DNA from: Arthrobacter sp. ISL-30
GTDB lineage: Bacteria > Actinomycetota > Actinomycetes > Actinomycetales > Micrococcaceae
Assembly: GCF_018613855.1 (NCBI RefSeq)
Contig: NZ_JAGGPK010000019.1
Coordinates: 1-63,902, forward strand
Reading direction: 5' to 3'
DNA: 63,902 bases
Part shown: positions 8,474 through 16,299 of the stretch, in pieces
How the letters are laid out: each line of letters begins with the position of its first letter
Position numbering within the stretch: position 1 is the stretch's first letter
Program-made: the position numbers and the translations under genes
The notes under the pieces: model-generated
The model's input: only the letters and a program-made list of their open reading frames with translations
Database searches by the model: none
What the model was told of the DNA's origin: nothing

Positions 8474-9951
8474 TCAGAACAGCAAGCTCATGGGCATGAT
8501 CAGCAGGATCGCGACGACGGACGCCACAGATACTCCTACGGTCACCGATTTCAGTGCACCCCTCACACTCTGCCCCAAGAGGGACTGCAGCAGCCAGAAG
8601 GTGTTGCTGGTGACGTGGACCATGAAGAGCGAGCCTGCGCCTGCGGCCAGCGCAAGCAGCACGGGGTCGAGGCCGATCGCCGGGGCGATGGGCGCGAGCA
8701 GTCCGGCTGCGGTGATGGCCGAGAGGGTCACGGAGCCGACGGCGATGTGCAGCAACGCTGCGATGCCCCAGACCACCAGGAGTGGAGCCACGGTGCTGGC
8801 GGAGAAGAAGCCGCCCAGGATATCGCCCAGCCCGGCCGCTGCAACGGTGGCAGCGAGCGAGCCCCGACGCCAGTGAGGATGAGGATCTGGCCGCTCTCCT
8901 TGAAGCCGATGGTGATGGCCGATTCCACGCGCTTCTGGCCCACGGCGTAGCGGGCCACGAGGCAGGTTCCGATCAGGCCGATGAGCAGTGCCATGACGGG
9001 CTCGCCGACGAGCTGCAGCGGGGCGATCTCGATCTTGAAGATCTCCAGGATGGCGCCGCTCGCGATGAGGACAAGTGAGGTCAGGAGGGGTGCGAAGAGG
9101 AGCGGGAGGGGCGTCGGCTTGGGTTCGCGTTCGGCAAGTGCGACGGCGGCGGGCTCGGTCTGGGTCGCTGTCGCCGGCTGGGTGGCGGTTCCAGATGTCG
9201 CGGCTCCCGACGGCGACGTTCCCGGCGGGGAGGCTCCCGGCGCAAGCCGCGGACCGCCGTCGGACGCTTCTTCCTCGCCCTCCAGGTCTTCCTCTGCTGT
9301 GAAGGTGTGGTCCTCGTCCTTGGCCTCATTCCAGAAGCCACGGCGGAAGAGGAACGTCATGATGGCGATGGAAATGACGATGGTGGGAATGATCAGGATG
9401 AGCCCGAAGAGCAGCATCTTGCCCAACGGAACGTCCAGGAGGCCCGAAAGTGCCAGTGCGGCCACGCCGGGGACCATGAAGACGATGCCGCATTCGAGGG
9501 CGATCGCCATCGCCGTGGCCATGCGGGCCGTGCCCAGTTTGCCGATGCGCGGGGCGAGTTTGCGGGCCAGCGGGGCGGAGATGACCAGCAGCACGTCGAG
9601 GAAGATGGACTGCAGGACCGTGCCGATCGCCAGGCCCATCGTGTAGGGCAATCGCTTGGGGCCGAAGACGCGGAGCAGGTGCTCGACGAGGCGGCGGATG
9701 GCCCCGGTTTCATTGAGGATCGAGCCCATCATGACGCCGAAGGCGATGAGCAGGCCCACCTCGATCATGATCTCCCCGAAGCCGCCGGTGATGGTCTCGA
9801 TGGTTTTTTCGACGCCGAATCCTGCGGCAAGGCCAAGGTAGACCGAGCCGATGACCAGGGAAATGACGGGATTGACTTTGAAGCGGACGATGAGGACTAC
9901 GGTGGCTAAGACCGCCACCGCCGTATTTATGAGGACGACGATGTCTGACAT
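8474..9951 (-). pseudogene. GntP-family organic-acid permease, broken by one frameshift
   Basis: Membrane transporter of the GntP (gluconate/H+ symporter-like) family, about 492 residues if repaired. The first frame (9951 down to about 8866) has many membrane helices (VIVRFKVNPVISLVIGSVYL, FLDVLLVISAPLARKLAPRI) and a long acidic Pro/Ala/Thr-rich cytoplasmic loop at about residues 215-285. After LTGVG the reading moves to another frame, which continues as SLAATVAAAGLGDILGGFF and then MAPLLVVWGIAALLHIAVGS to 8474. The break is at a run of four C at 8862-8865. Five C would restore the family sequence. It heads the operon 9951-5120, so it probably imports the acid. Real mutation or sequencing error cannot be told apart here. 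Confidence 0.85.
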
Positions 9952-10132
9952 GGGAATCCGATCGTTGGGGCCTTCGTCGGTGAAGGCTCTGGGGTAAGGG
10001 GCATGCCCTGCCGATTAGGTTCGCTAGGAACAGGCTGCCGTGATGGGCGCCACTAAGACTCATCCCATATTATGGGCTGTGGCTCGTATTGCAAGATCGG
10101 AACCAAAAGTTTCTTTGCTTCTTTCAGCTGGT

Positions 10133-10230
10133 GCCGGATTCTGCTCGATCATTCCCCTGCACGCCAAAGCGGACCCCGCCTTTTCAAGGTTGGGCCCGCT
10201 GTTTGTGGGAATGATCCGGCAGAATCCGAC
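10133..10230. repeat. dispersed palindromic element, family 1, copy B
   Basis: This 98 bp copy is the best preserved. The left end GCCGGATTCTGCTCGATCAT-TCC (10133-10155) and right end GGAATGATCCGGCAGAATCC-GAC (10208-10230) are inverted copies matching at 20 of 23 positions. The 52-base middle is unrelated to copy A. It lies in the 294-base gap between the small all-beta gene and the start of the permease gene. Apart from it I see only an AT-rich stretch near 10060-10120 that could hold the permease promoter. Confidence 0.8.
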
Positions 10231-10245
10231 GCCTCCCTTTACGAC

Positions 10246-10539
10246 CTAGTCTTCCGGGCCCCCCTCAAAGTCCAAAACCACGGCGCCCCGTTGGAACTCT
10301 CCACCCGGGAGGAGAACGGTCCGGAGCGTGAGTGTCCCCTGGCCGAACAACTCCACACTTTCGCCTTCGCGCAGCAGTTCAATGCGTGACTCGTCGTCGC
10401 TTCGGAGCGCGAGGCGGGCAACGCCGATTCCTTCGGGCCTGCCGAGGCGCATGACGCCGATGCGAACGCCATGGATGTGGGGCTGGGTGCCCTGCTTGGC
10501 TGTGACGGTTTCCATCATGTCCTTCACTGGTCCCTTCAC
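10246..10539 (-). CDS. small predicted all-beta protein downstream of the calpain-like protease (97 aa)
   Basis: A 97-residue protein made of alternating short hydrophobic strands (HIHGVRIGVMRLG, GVARLALRS, SVELFGQGTLTLRTVLLPGG, GAVVLDFEGG), suggesting a small beta-sandwich with no signal peptide or membrane segment. It somewhat resembles small actinobacterial DUF6406-type proteins, but I cannot confirm membership. It begins 24 bases after the protease gene ends on the same strand, so the two are very likely cotranscribed. A role as inhibitor, immunity partner or folding partner of the protease is an inference from this arrangement. ATG at 10539 or 10515 may be the start. Confidence 0.75.
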   Translation of the reverse strand: MKGPVKDMMETVTAKQGTQPHIHGVRIGVMRLGRPEGIGVARLALRSDDESRIELLREGESVELFGQGTLTLRTVLLPGGEFQRGAVVLDFEGGPED

Positions 10540-10563
10540 TCTTTCCTGGTCACTTATTCCTGG

Positions 10564-11601
10564 TCACTTGTTTCGCGTGGAAGGTACGGAGCTCACGGAT
10601 TCGAAGTTTTCACGGTACTCCTCCTCGGTGAGCCAGATGTCGCCGGCCTTGGAATTGCCGTCGCTGCCGGTACCGCCATCAGGACCCCAGGGGTTGATCA
10701 AGTGGATCTTGCCGTCCTTGATCTCGGAGACAACGTAGACATGGTTTTCGACTATCCTGTCGTCGTCGACGTCGCCGTCATTACTGGTAAACGGATTCCA
10801 GTCACCGCCGGATTCCGAAGACATCACCACCGGGCCGTCGTTGAGCCGGTCCTGGATTTCGTCGAAACTGAGCTCGCCTTCGCTCTCCGCCTCCTTGCCG
10901 GTGATGGCCTCGAGGGCTCTCTGCGGATCGTCGTATTCGATGTCGCCGTAGTCGCCGCCGAAGAACTCTGCTGCGGCCTTCTCATAGACGGTGGCGAAGT
11001 TGGGGTTTCCGTCCGGATCCGTAGCGGAAGCCTCGATCCGGCTCGCCTCCACCGTGACCTCCACGGGTTCGCCGTCTTTATAGAAGGTCACCGTGTAGCT
11101 GCCGTCAGAGTTGCGTTCCATGTGATCGCGAATGAAGTTCGGATCGTCCTGAACCACCGAGCCCAGGCCCGCGAGGAACCAGCAGTCTGCCAGGCCGCCC
11201 TGTTCGATCTTGTCAGGCTGCAGGTCGTCGTCGCCTTCCGGAATCTCGCCGCTGATGGGCACATGCTTGTCCCGGCCGGTGGGCTCACCGGGACGGTCCT
11301 TACCGGATCCGGCGCTGATGGTTGTTCCCCTGTTGGAGTGGCTCGCGCGTTCCTGCTCCTTTGCGTGGCTTTCAAGCAGCTTGGACTGCTCCATGAGCAT
11401 TGATGCGCACTTGGACAACGCTTGGCGGTGCTCCGACTGCCAGCTGCGCCGGAAGGCTTCGCCGTCGCGACCCTTCCATGCTGTGTTGTCCAGGCTGGCT
11501 TGCAACTGCTGGGCCAGTGAGGTGAAACGCTCTCCACTGCTACGCAACGACCCGGCCAAAGTGTGAAGCTGGGCGGTGTCCGCGCCCCAGAATCCGGCCA
11601 A
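10564..11601 (-). CDS. WXG100-domain calpain-family cysteine protease (345 aa)
   Basis: Two modules. Residues 1-90 form a helical hairpin of WXG100/ESX type, with the turn motif Trp42-Lys43-Gly44 in NTAWKGRDGEAFRRSW. After a Gly/Ser/Asp linker, residues about 120-340 are a calpain-like (C2) protease core: Gln134 and Cys140 in IEQGGLADCWFLAG, His287 in VENHVYVVSEI, Asn303 in HLINPWGPDGG. The full Cys-His-Asn set is present, so it should be active. TTG at 11601 follows AAGGGGGA at correct spacing, and the protein homology starts there, so the longer upstream frame is rejected. Acidic loops around 270-285 may bind calcium. WXG100 domains usually direct type VII secretion; whether this protein is exported is not shown. 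Confidence 0.85.
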   Translation of the reverse strand: MAGFWGADTAQLHTLAGSLRSSGERFTSLAQQLQASLDNTAWKGRDGEAFRRSWQSEHRQALSKCASMLMEQSKLLESHAKEQERASHSNRGTTISAGSGKDRPGEPTGRDKHVPISGEIPEGDDDLQPDKIEQGGLADCWFLAGLGSVVQDDPNFIRDHMERNSDGSYTVTFYKDGEPVEVTVEASRIEASATDPDGNPNFATVYEKAAAEFFGGDYGDIEYDDPQRALEAITGKEAESEGELSFDEIQDRLNDGPVVMSSESGGDWNPFTSNDGDVDDDRIVENHVYVVSEIKDGKIHLINPWGPDGGTGSDGNSKAGDIWLTEEEYRENFESVSSVPSTRNK

Positions 11602-11750
11602 AATTCCCCCTTGTATGCGAGCTGTTGTTTTGCTGCAAACGTAGTGGCGTTCTGGAGTTATTTCGATGGGCACCAGTGCCCATGGGTGCAGCCATCCTTC
11701 GGCGTTAGGGTGGAAACAGCCCTCCTTGGGCTGGATTGAGGGGGATAAGA

Positions 11751-12308
11751 ATGATGCGTGGACGATTCCTGATTCTGACGGCGGTTGCGGCCATTGTTTT
11801 GTGCGGCTGCGCGCCGGGTTCGACGACGTCTCCCGCGGCTTCGGAACCTCCCACGACGACGTCAGCGCCTTCAGCGTCTGTCCCGCCGTCGAGTGTTCAG
11901 GAAAGTTATGCGGCCTATGTGGGGCTGCCCGATGAACTTGCCGCCGCCCTTGAAGCGAAGATCCCCTCCGTGGCCTGGAAGGAGGGCGAACCGATGTCGA
12001 TCCTGCGCCAGCCGGACGGCCGCTGCATCCTGTTCCTGCCGCAACGGCGGAGCGAGAGCGACCTTGTCGCTGCATCGGATCGCTTCCGTTCCGTGATGGA
12101 TGCTGTAAATCCTGTGTTGGAGCAGCGAGGATTTGCGCAGGCTACGGAACTGAGCAAAGCCCCCGAGGGCTACTGGTCTTTTACGGCGTTGAACAGCCAG
12201 GGCGCCGAGGTGAACATCGCAGGCCGCTCTGACGTGGCGATTCGGGTGTCCGTTCCAGTGACCTCGGAGAAGTGCTCGCCGGAGGAGATCGAGGGGCTGG
12301 GGTCGTAG
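11751..12308 (+). CDS. predicted lipoprotein (185 aa)
   Basis: Secreted lipoprotein of unknown function. A basic start (MMRGR) is followed by a hydrophobic stretch and the lipobox VLCGC, with Cys as the lipidated residue, then a Ser/Thr/Pro-rich linker of about 30 residues and a globular domain of about 130 residues. It should be anchored to the outer face of the membrane. ATG at 11751 or 11754 follows GAGGGGGAT. It is divergent from the WXG100-calpain gene across about 150 bases, so shared regulation is possible. The stop codon is immediately followed by the hipB remnant, suggesting an old recombination junction at about 12309. I do not recognise the domain. Confidence 0.85.
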   Translation: MMRGRFLILTAVAAIVLCGCAPGSTTSPAASEPPTTTSAPSASVPPSSVQESYAAYVGLPDELAAALEAKIPSVAWKEGEPMSILRQPDGRCILFLPQRRSESDLVAASDRFRSVMDAVNPVLEQRGFAQATELSKAPEGYWSFTALNSQGAEVNIAGRSDVAIRVSVPVTSEKCSPEEIEGLGS

Positions 12309-12310
12309 CT

Positions 12311-12457
12311 GCTTTATACAATGTTTCACGCACCTTCGTGATCGACCTTGAGAACGTCAAACCCACCGTTGAGACGTCGAAATTCATGGACGTATTTCAG
12401 GCTCTGGGATACGAAATGGCCCTCAGGGACATGAGCACCGGGGACTCGCGCTGGTGA
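12311..12457 (+). pseudogene. hipB remnant (C-terminal half of an XRE-type antitoxin)
   Basis: Reads YNVSRTFVIDLENVKPTVE then TSKFMDVFQALGYEMALRD. This is the second half of a HipB-like helix-turn-helix antitoxin; compare SERFVRFVEQGKPTVQLEPL in the intact copy at 23228-23461. The first helix-turn-helix half and the start are missing. The fragment abuts the lipoprotein stop codon. It ends with TGA inside GTGA, which also starts the hipA remnant, the normal hipBA coupling. Not expected to be functional. Confidence 0.7.
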
Positions 12458-12543
12458 CCGAGCGGCAACTTTTTGTCTACATGGATGGCTCTAATACCAA
12501 CACCGCGACGGCGGCCCGGGAGCAGCGCAGATCGCACGTTTGA
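12454..12543 (+). pseudogene. hipA remnant (N-terminus only)
   Basis: GTG at 12454 overlaps the hipB stop and reads MTERQLFVYMDG, the usual beginning of HipA toxin kinases. It then loses similarity and stops after 29 codons at 12543. No further HipA kinase sequence is recognisable before the FadR gene. With the preceding hipB fragment it marks a toxin-antitoxin pair that has been deleted almost completely. Confidence 0.65.
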
Positions 12544-12661
12544 TACGGTCTTTCCCCGAAGAACAAGACCGACGCAGCGTGGGGGAAGCGTTTCTGGAAT
12601 GCGTAAAGAATTGCCGTTATTTTTTACATATCGGCTCGGGGCTTGATCGTGCCCAGAGGGG

Positions 12662-12757
12662 GTCGGATTCTGCTATGTCATTCGGCGCCCATAGCTAGAC
12701 TCTCCGCGTTGCCGCGGGGTGGCGTGGTCCGCCCGGAATGATTGGGCAGAAACCGAC
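12662..12757. repeat. dispersed palindromic element, family 1, copy C
   Basis: A 96 bp copy with left end GTCGGATTCTGCTATGTCAT-TC (12662-12683) and right end GGAATGATTGGGCAGAAACC-GAC (12735-12757). The middle is unrelated to copies A and B. It ends 23 bases before the -35 box of the FadR regulator. Between the hipA remnant and this element (12544-12661) I see no gene, only an AT-rich stretch near 12610-12635. Confidence 0.75.
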
Positions 12758-12780
12758 ACGCCGCGCCTAAAGCACCCACG

Positions 12781-12810
12781 TTGACACATCCCTGTGACCC
12801 GTGCCATATT
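12781..12810 (+). promoter_or_regulatory. sigma-70-type promoter of the FadR-family gene
   Basis: TTGACA (12781-12786) and CATATT (12805-12810) are 18 bases apart. Transcription would begin about at the GTG at 12818, giving a leaderless message. This decides the start of the regulator gene, because an alternative upstream start at 12794 would lie inside the promoter. Confidence 0.65.
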
Positions 12811-12817
12811 CTTAACC

Positions 12818-13600
12818 GTGAACCTGTCAGACAGCCGGACACCCGGACAGGCCGAGACCGGACAGCCAGCCCGCAGCCAGGACGCTGCGGCCGGTGAGCG
12901 TCCCGCCACAAGCGGGGCAGTCCTTCGGCAGCCCGCTCCCCTCGCCCGCCTCAGCGCGGCTGAAGCTGTCTTCGCTGCCATCCGGCAGGACATCGAAGCG
13001 GGCACCTACGAGGTCGGCGAGAAGCTGGCCTCCGAAGCTAGCCTCGCAACTCTGTACGGCGTGAGCCGCTCGGTCGTCCGTGAGGCCCTCCGTTCGTGCA
13101 ACGCGCTTGGCCTGACGCTGACCAGGACGGGCAAGGGTACGTTCGTAGTCGCCAACAAGGTGGCCAACGACCTCACGCTGGGCCAGTATTCGGCACGCGA
13201 TCTCAACGAGGCCCGGCCCCACATTGAGGTTCCTGCCGCAGGACTCGCGGCCCAGCGGCGCACTGCCGAGGAACTCGAGACCCTCAAGGACATCGTCAAG
13301 ACCATGGTCGGCGAGACCGATCCCGAAGCCTGGGTCAGCCTGGACGCGAGCTTCCATTCCGCCGTCGCCCGCGCCAGCGGCAACAGGGTCTTTGCCAGCG
13401 TGGTCGCGGAAATCCGGGAAGCCCTGGCCCACCAGTCCGAAACGCTGAACCTCGTGGCTGACCGCCAGCACGCATCGGATGAAGAGCATCTCCGCATTGT
13501 CGACGCCATCGAAAAACAGGACTCCGCAGCCGCCAGCGCCGCAATGGCCGACCACCTCAACGCAGTGGGCGAGGCCCTGGACGCAATCCTCAGGCAGTAA
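12818..13600 (+). CDS. FadR-type GntR-family transcriptional regulator (260 aa)
   Basis: N-terminal winged helix (ARLSAAEAVFAAIRQDIEAG, LASEASLATLYGVSRSVVREALRS) joined to a C-terminal FCD domain of six helices (DASFHSAVARASGN, SDEEHLRIVDAIEKQDSAAA), with the His residues that bind a metal in FCD proteins. The Pro/Ala-rich first 40 residues are unstructured. Members sense carboxylic acids or amino acids. It immediately precedes asparaginase, aspartase and an amino acid permease on the same strand and is the probable regulator of asparagine/aspartate use here (positional inference). GTG at 12818 is chosen because a strong promoter ends eight bases before it. Confidence 0.9.
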   Translation: MNLSDSRTPGQAETGQPARSQDAAAGERPATSGAVLRQPAPLARLSAAEAVFAAIRQDIEAGTYEVGEKLASEASLATLYGVSRSVVREALRSCNALGLTLTRTGKGTFVVANKVANDLTLGQYSARDLNEARPHIEVPAAGLAAQRRTAEELETLKDIVKTMVGETDPEAWVSLDASFHSAVARASGNRVFASVVAEIREALAHQSETLNLVADRQHASDEEHLRIVDAIEKQDSAAASAAMADHLNAVGEALDAILRQ

Positions 13601-13667
13601 TTCCGCAAGCAAGTAATTCCCCAAGCAAGTAACCAGCAAGAAGCCCACCCCCAAACCTAAGGAAGCC

Positions 13668-14723
13668 ATGCCCACCCCGCATGCCCTTGCAGCGCCCGCC
13701 GGAGCAGACACGGCGGCGTACGCCGCAGCCGCCACCGCAGTGAACGCCCCCCTTCGCGCACCCCGCCACGTCCCGTTGGTTGAGGTCATCCGCGATGGCC
13801 TGGTGGAAAGCGTCCACTACGGCTCGCTGATCGCCACAGGCTCGGACGGCGAAACCCTCTTCAGCGCCGGCGAACCCGACGCCCCGATGTACCCGCGCTC
13901 CTCCCTCAAGCCGCTACAGGCCGTCGCCCTGGTCCGGGCCGGGCTGGACCTCCCGGCAGAGTTGCTAGCCCTGACCGCCGCCAGCCATTCCGGCGCCGCA
14001 AAACACCAAGAAGGCGCCAGGCGGATACTCAAGCTTCACGGCCTCGATGAGACCGCCCTCGAGAACAGCACCGACCTCCCTTATGGCCTGGACGAGCGTG
14101 AAGAATGGCTTCGTGCCGGCAACCAGCGCAGCCAGGTGGCCCAGAACTGCTCCGGCAAGCACGCCTCCATGGCCGCCACTTGCGTCATAAACGGCTGGCC
14201 CGTCAAGGGCCACCTGCACCCCGAGCACCCGCTCCAGGTGCTCGTGAAGGACACCATTACTGAGCTCACCGGCGAAGACGCAGCCGCCATCAGCACCGAT
14301 GGCTGCGGCACCCCGCTCTTCGCCCACAGCCTGCACGCTATGGCCCGCGCCTACGGCCGCCTCGCTGCCGCCGAAGAAGTCACCGCCGAAGGCATAGTGT
14401 CCAGGGCTATGCGCCGCCACCCGGAGATGGTCGCAGGCGAAGGCCGCGACGTCACCGCCCTGATGCGCGCGGTCCCAGGGCTGCTCGCCAAGGACGGCTT
14501 CGAAGGCCTGCAGCTGGTCGGGCTCCAGGACGGCCGGGGCCTGGCTATCAAAATTTCCGACGGCGGAGACCGCGCCCGCCTGCCAGTCACCCTCCGCGCC
14601 CTTGCTGAGCTAGGCATCGAGAGCGACGGCGGCGCCCTCGCCTCCCTGTCTCGCGAGCAGGTGCTCGGCGGAGGCCGTCCGGTCGGTGTCATCCGCGCCG
14701 CGGAATTCCTCGCAACCAACTAA
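13668..14723 (+). CDS. asparaginase, thermolabile L-asparaginase II type (351 aa)
   Basis: Hydrolyses L-asparagine to L-aspartate and ammonia. It belongs to the asparaginase II family first described in Rhizobium etli (AnsA type), unrelated to E. coli AnsA/AnsB. Recognisable segments are PLVEVIRDGLVESVHYGSLI, YPRSSLKPLQAVALV (the SSxKP active-site Ser/Lys), QNCSGKHASMAATC, STDGCGTPLFAHSL and AVPGLLAKDGFEG. No signal peptide, so it is cytoplasmic. Its first 25 residues are a variable Ala-rich extension. It is 67 bases behind the FadR gene and 74 before aspartase, forming an Asn to Asp to fumarate route. Confidence 0.9.
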   Translation: MPTPHALAAPAGADTAAYAAAATAVNAPLRAPRHVPLVEVIRDGLVESVHYGSLIATGSDGETLFSAGEPDAPMYPRSSLKPLQAVALVRAGLDLPAELLALTAASHSGAAKHQEGARRILKLHGLDETALENSTDLPYGLDEREEWLRAGNQRSQVAQNCSGKHASMAATCVINGWPVKGHLHPEHPLQVLVKDTITELTGEDAAAISTDGCGTPLFAHSLHAMARAYGRLAAAEEVTAEGIVSRAMRRHPEMVAGEGRDVTALMRAVPGLLAKDGFEGLQLVGLQDGRGLAIKISDGGDRARLPVTLRALAELGIESDGGALASLSREQVLGGGRPVGVIRAAEFLATN

Positions 14724-14797
14724 CACCAAGGCCAAGTGGGTCACGCGAGCTCAACTGACTTTTTACCCAACCAAATACCCTTTACAGAAGGACACCC

Positions 14798-16213
14798 ATG
14801 ACCTCCGACGACCCCCACGTCGCCTACCGCTCTGAGCATGACCTGCTGGGCGACCGCGATGTTCCCACGGACGCCTATTGGGGTGTGCATACCCTGCGCG
14901 CGATCGAGAACTTCCCCATCACCGGGCAGACCCTGGCCTCCAACGCACACCTGGTTTGCGGGCTGGCAGCAGTGAAGCTGGCAGCCGCGCGCACTAACCG
15001 CGAACTCGGACTGCTCGACGGCGAGCGGGCCGACGCGATCGAGCAGGCCTGCACCGAGGTCATGGCCGGAAAACTGCTCGACCAGTTCATGGTGGACGTC
15101 ATCCAGGGCGGCGCCGGCACGTCCTCGAACATGAACGCCAACGAGGTCATCGCCAACCGGGCACTGGAAATCCTGGGCCGCCCCAAGGGCGACTATGCCA
15201 CGCTGCACCCCAACGACCACGTCAACCTCAGCCAGTCCACCAACGACGTCTACCCCACCGCGGTCAAGCTCGCCACCATCTTCAGCATCAAGGAACTGCT
15301 CGCGGCCCTGGCGGAACTCGAAGACGCCTTCGCGGCCAAGGCCCTCGAGTTCCGCACCGTGGTGAAGATGGGCCGCACCCAGCTCCAGGACGCCGTGCCC
15401 ATGACCCTGGGCCAGGAATTCGGTACCTACGCCATCATGATCGGCGAGGACCGGCTGCGCCTGGCCGAAGCTGATCTACTGATCCACGAGATCAACCTCG
15501 GCGCCACCGCCATCGGCACCGGCCTGAACGCCCCGGCCGGCTACGCCGAGGCCGCCTGCCGGCACCTGGCCGAGGTCACCGGCCTGCCGCTGGTCACCGC
15601 TTTCGACCTCATCGAAGCCACCCAGGACGTCGGCGCCTTCGTGCACCTCTCCGGTGTCCTGAAACGCGTGGCCGTGAAACTGTCCAAAATCTGCAACGAC
15701 CTGCGCCTGCTCTCCTCCGGGCCCCGGGCCGGGCTGGGTGAGATCAATCTGCCTGCCGTGCAGTCCGGTTCCTCCATCATGCCGGGCAAGATCAACCCGG
15801 TGATCCCGGAAGTCGTCAGCCAGGTCGCCTACGAAGTCATCGGCAACGACGTCACCATCACCATGGCCGCCGAAGCCGGACAGCTGCAGCTGAACGCCTT
15901 CGAACCCGTCATCGTGCACAGCCTCCACAAGAGCATCTCGCATCTGGAAGCAGCCTGCCGCACCCTCACCTCACGCTGCGTCCGGGGCGTCACCGCGAAC
16001 ACCGAACGGCTGCGGCTCACCGTGGAACAATCCATCGGGCTTGTCACGGCCCTCAACCCCCACATCGGCTACGCCTCGGCCACCGCGATCGCCCAGGAAG
16101 CCCTCGCCACCGGCAAGGGCGTCGCCGAACTCGTCCTCGAACACCGCCTGCTCACCGCAGACCAGCTCCAGGAACTACTCAGCCCCGAACGCCTCGCCAA
16201 CCTCAGCAAATAA
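14798..16213 (+). CDS. aspA: aspartate ammonia-lyase (471 aa)
   Basis: Converts L-aspartate to fumarate and ammonia; homotetrameric cytoplasmic enzyme of the fumarase/aspartase superfamily. It has YRSEHDLLGDRDVPTDAYWG at the start, the substrate segments GGAGTSSNMNANEVIANRA and HPNDHVNLSQSTNDVYPTA, and the superfamily signature GSSIMPGKINPVIPE. The last contains the flexible catalytic-loop Ser and Lys. Aspartase rather than fumarase is supported by the DLLGD start and by the asparaginase and permease neighbours. ATG follows AGAAGGA. Length is normal. Confidence 0.95.
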   Translation: MTSDDPHVAYRSEHDLLGDRDVPTDAYWGVHTLRAIENFPITGQTLASNAHLVCGLAAVKLAAARTNRELGLLDGERADAIEQACTEVMAGKLLDQFMVDVIQGGAGTSSNMNANEVIANRALEILGRPKGDYATLHPNDHVNLSQSTNDVYPTAVKLATIFSIKELLAALAELEDAFAAKALEFRTVVKMGRTQLQDAVPMTLGQEFGTYAIMIGEDRLRLAEADLLIHEINLGATAIGTGLNAPAGYAEAACRHLAEVTGLPLVTAFDLIEATQDVGAFVHLSGVLKRVAVKLSKICNDLRLLSSGPRAGLGEINLPAVQSGSSIMPGKINPVIPEVVSQVAYEVIGNDVTITMAAEAGQLQLNAFEPVIVHSLHKSISHLEAACRTLTSRCVRGVTANTERLRLTVEQSIGLVTALNPHIGYASATAIAQEALATGKGVAELVLEHRLLTADQLQELLSPERLANLSK

Positions 16214-16299
16214 CAAACCGAACAAACAGCAAGACGCATCAAATAGCAAGTCCCTCCCCAGCAGGAAACCCCTCAACAGGACACCCCTAAGGATCCCCC

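Noticed and set aside
11602..12075. Long N-terminal extension of the calpain-like protease
   Set aside because: It overlaps the divergent lipoprotein gene and has no domain character. The TTG at 11601 has a strong ribosome site.
12794..12817. Upstream start for the FadR-family regulator
   Set aside because: It lies inside the TTGACA/CATATT promoter. GTG at 12818 suits a leaderless message.
13601..13650. Direct repeat CAAGCAAGTAA before the asparaginase gene
   Set aside because: Two short tandem copies between genes; most likely local slippage with no evident function.
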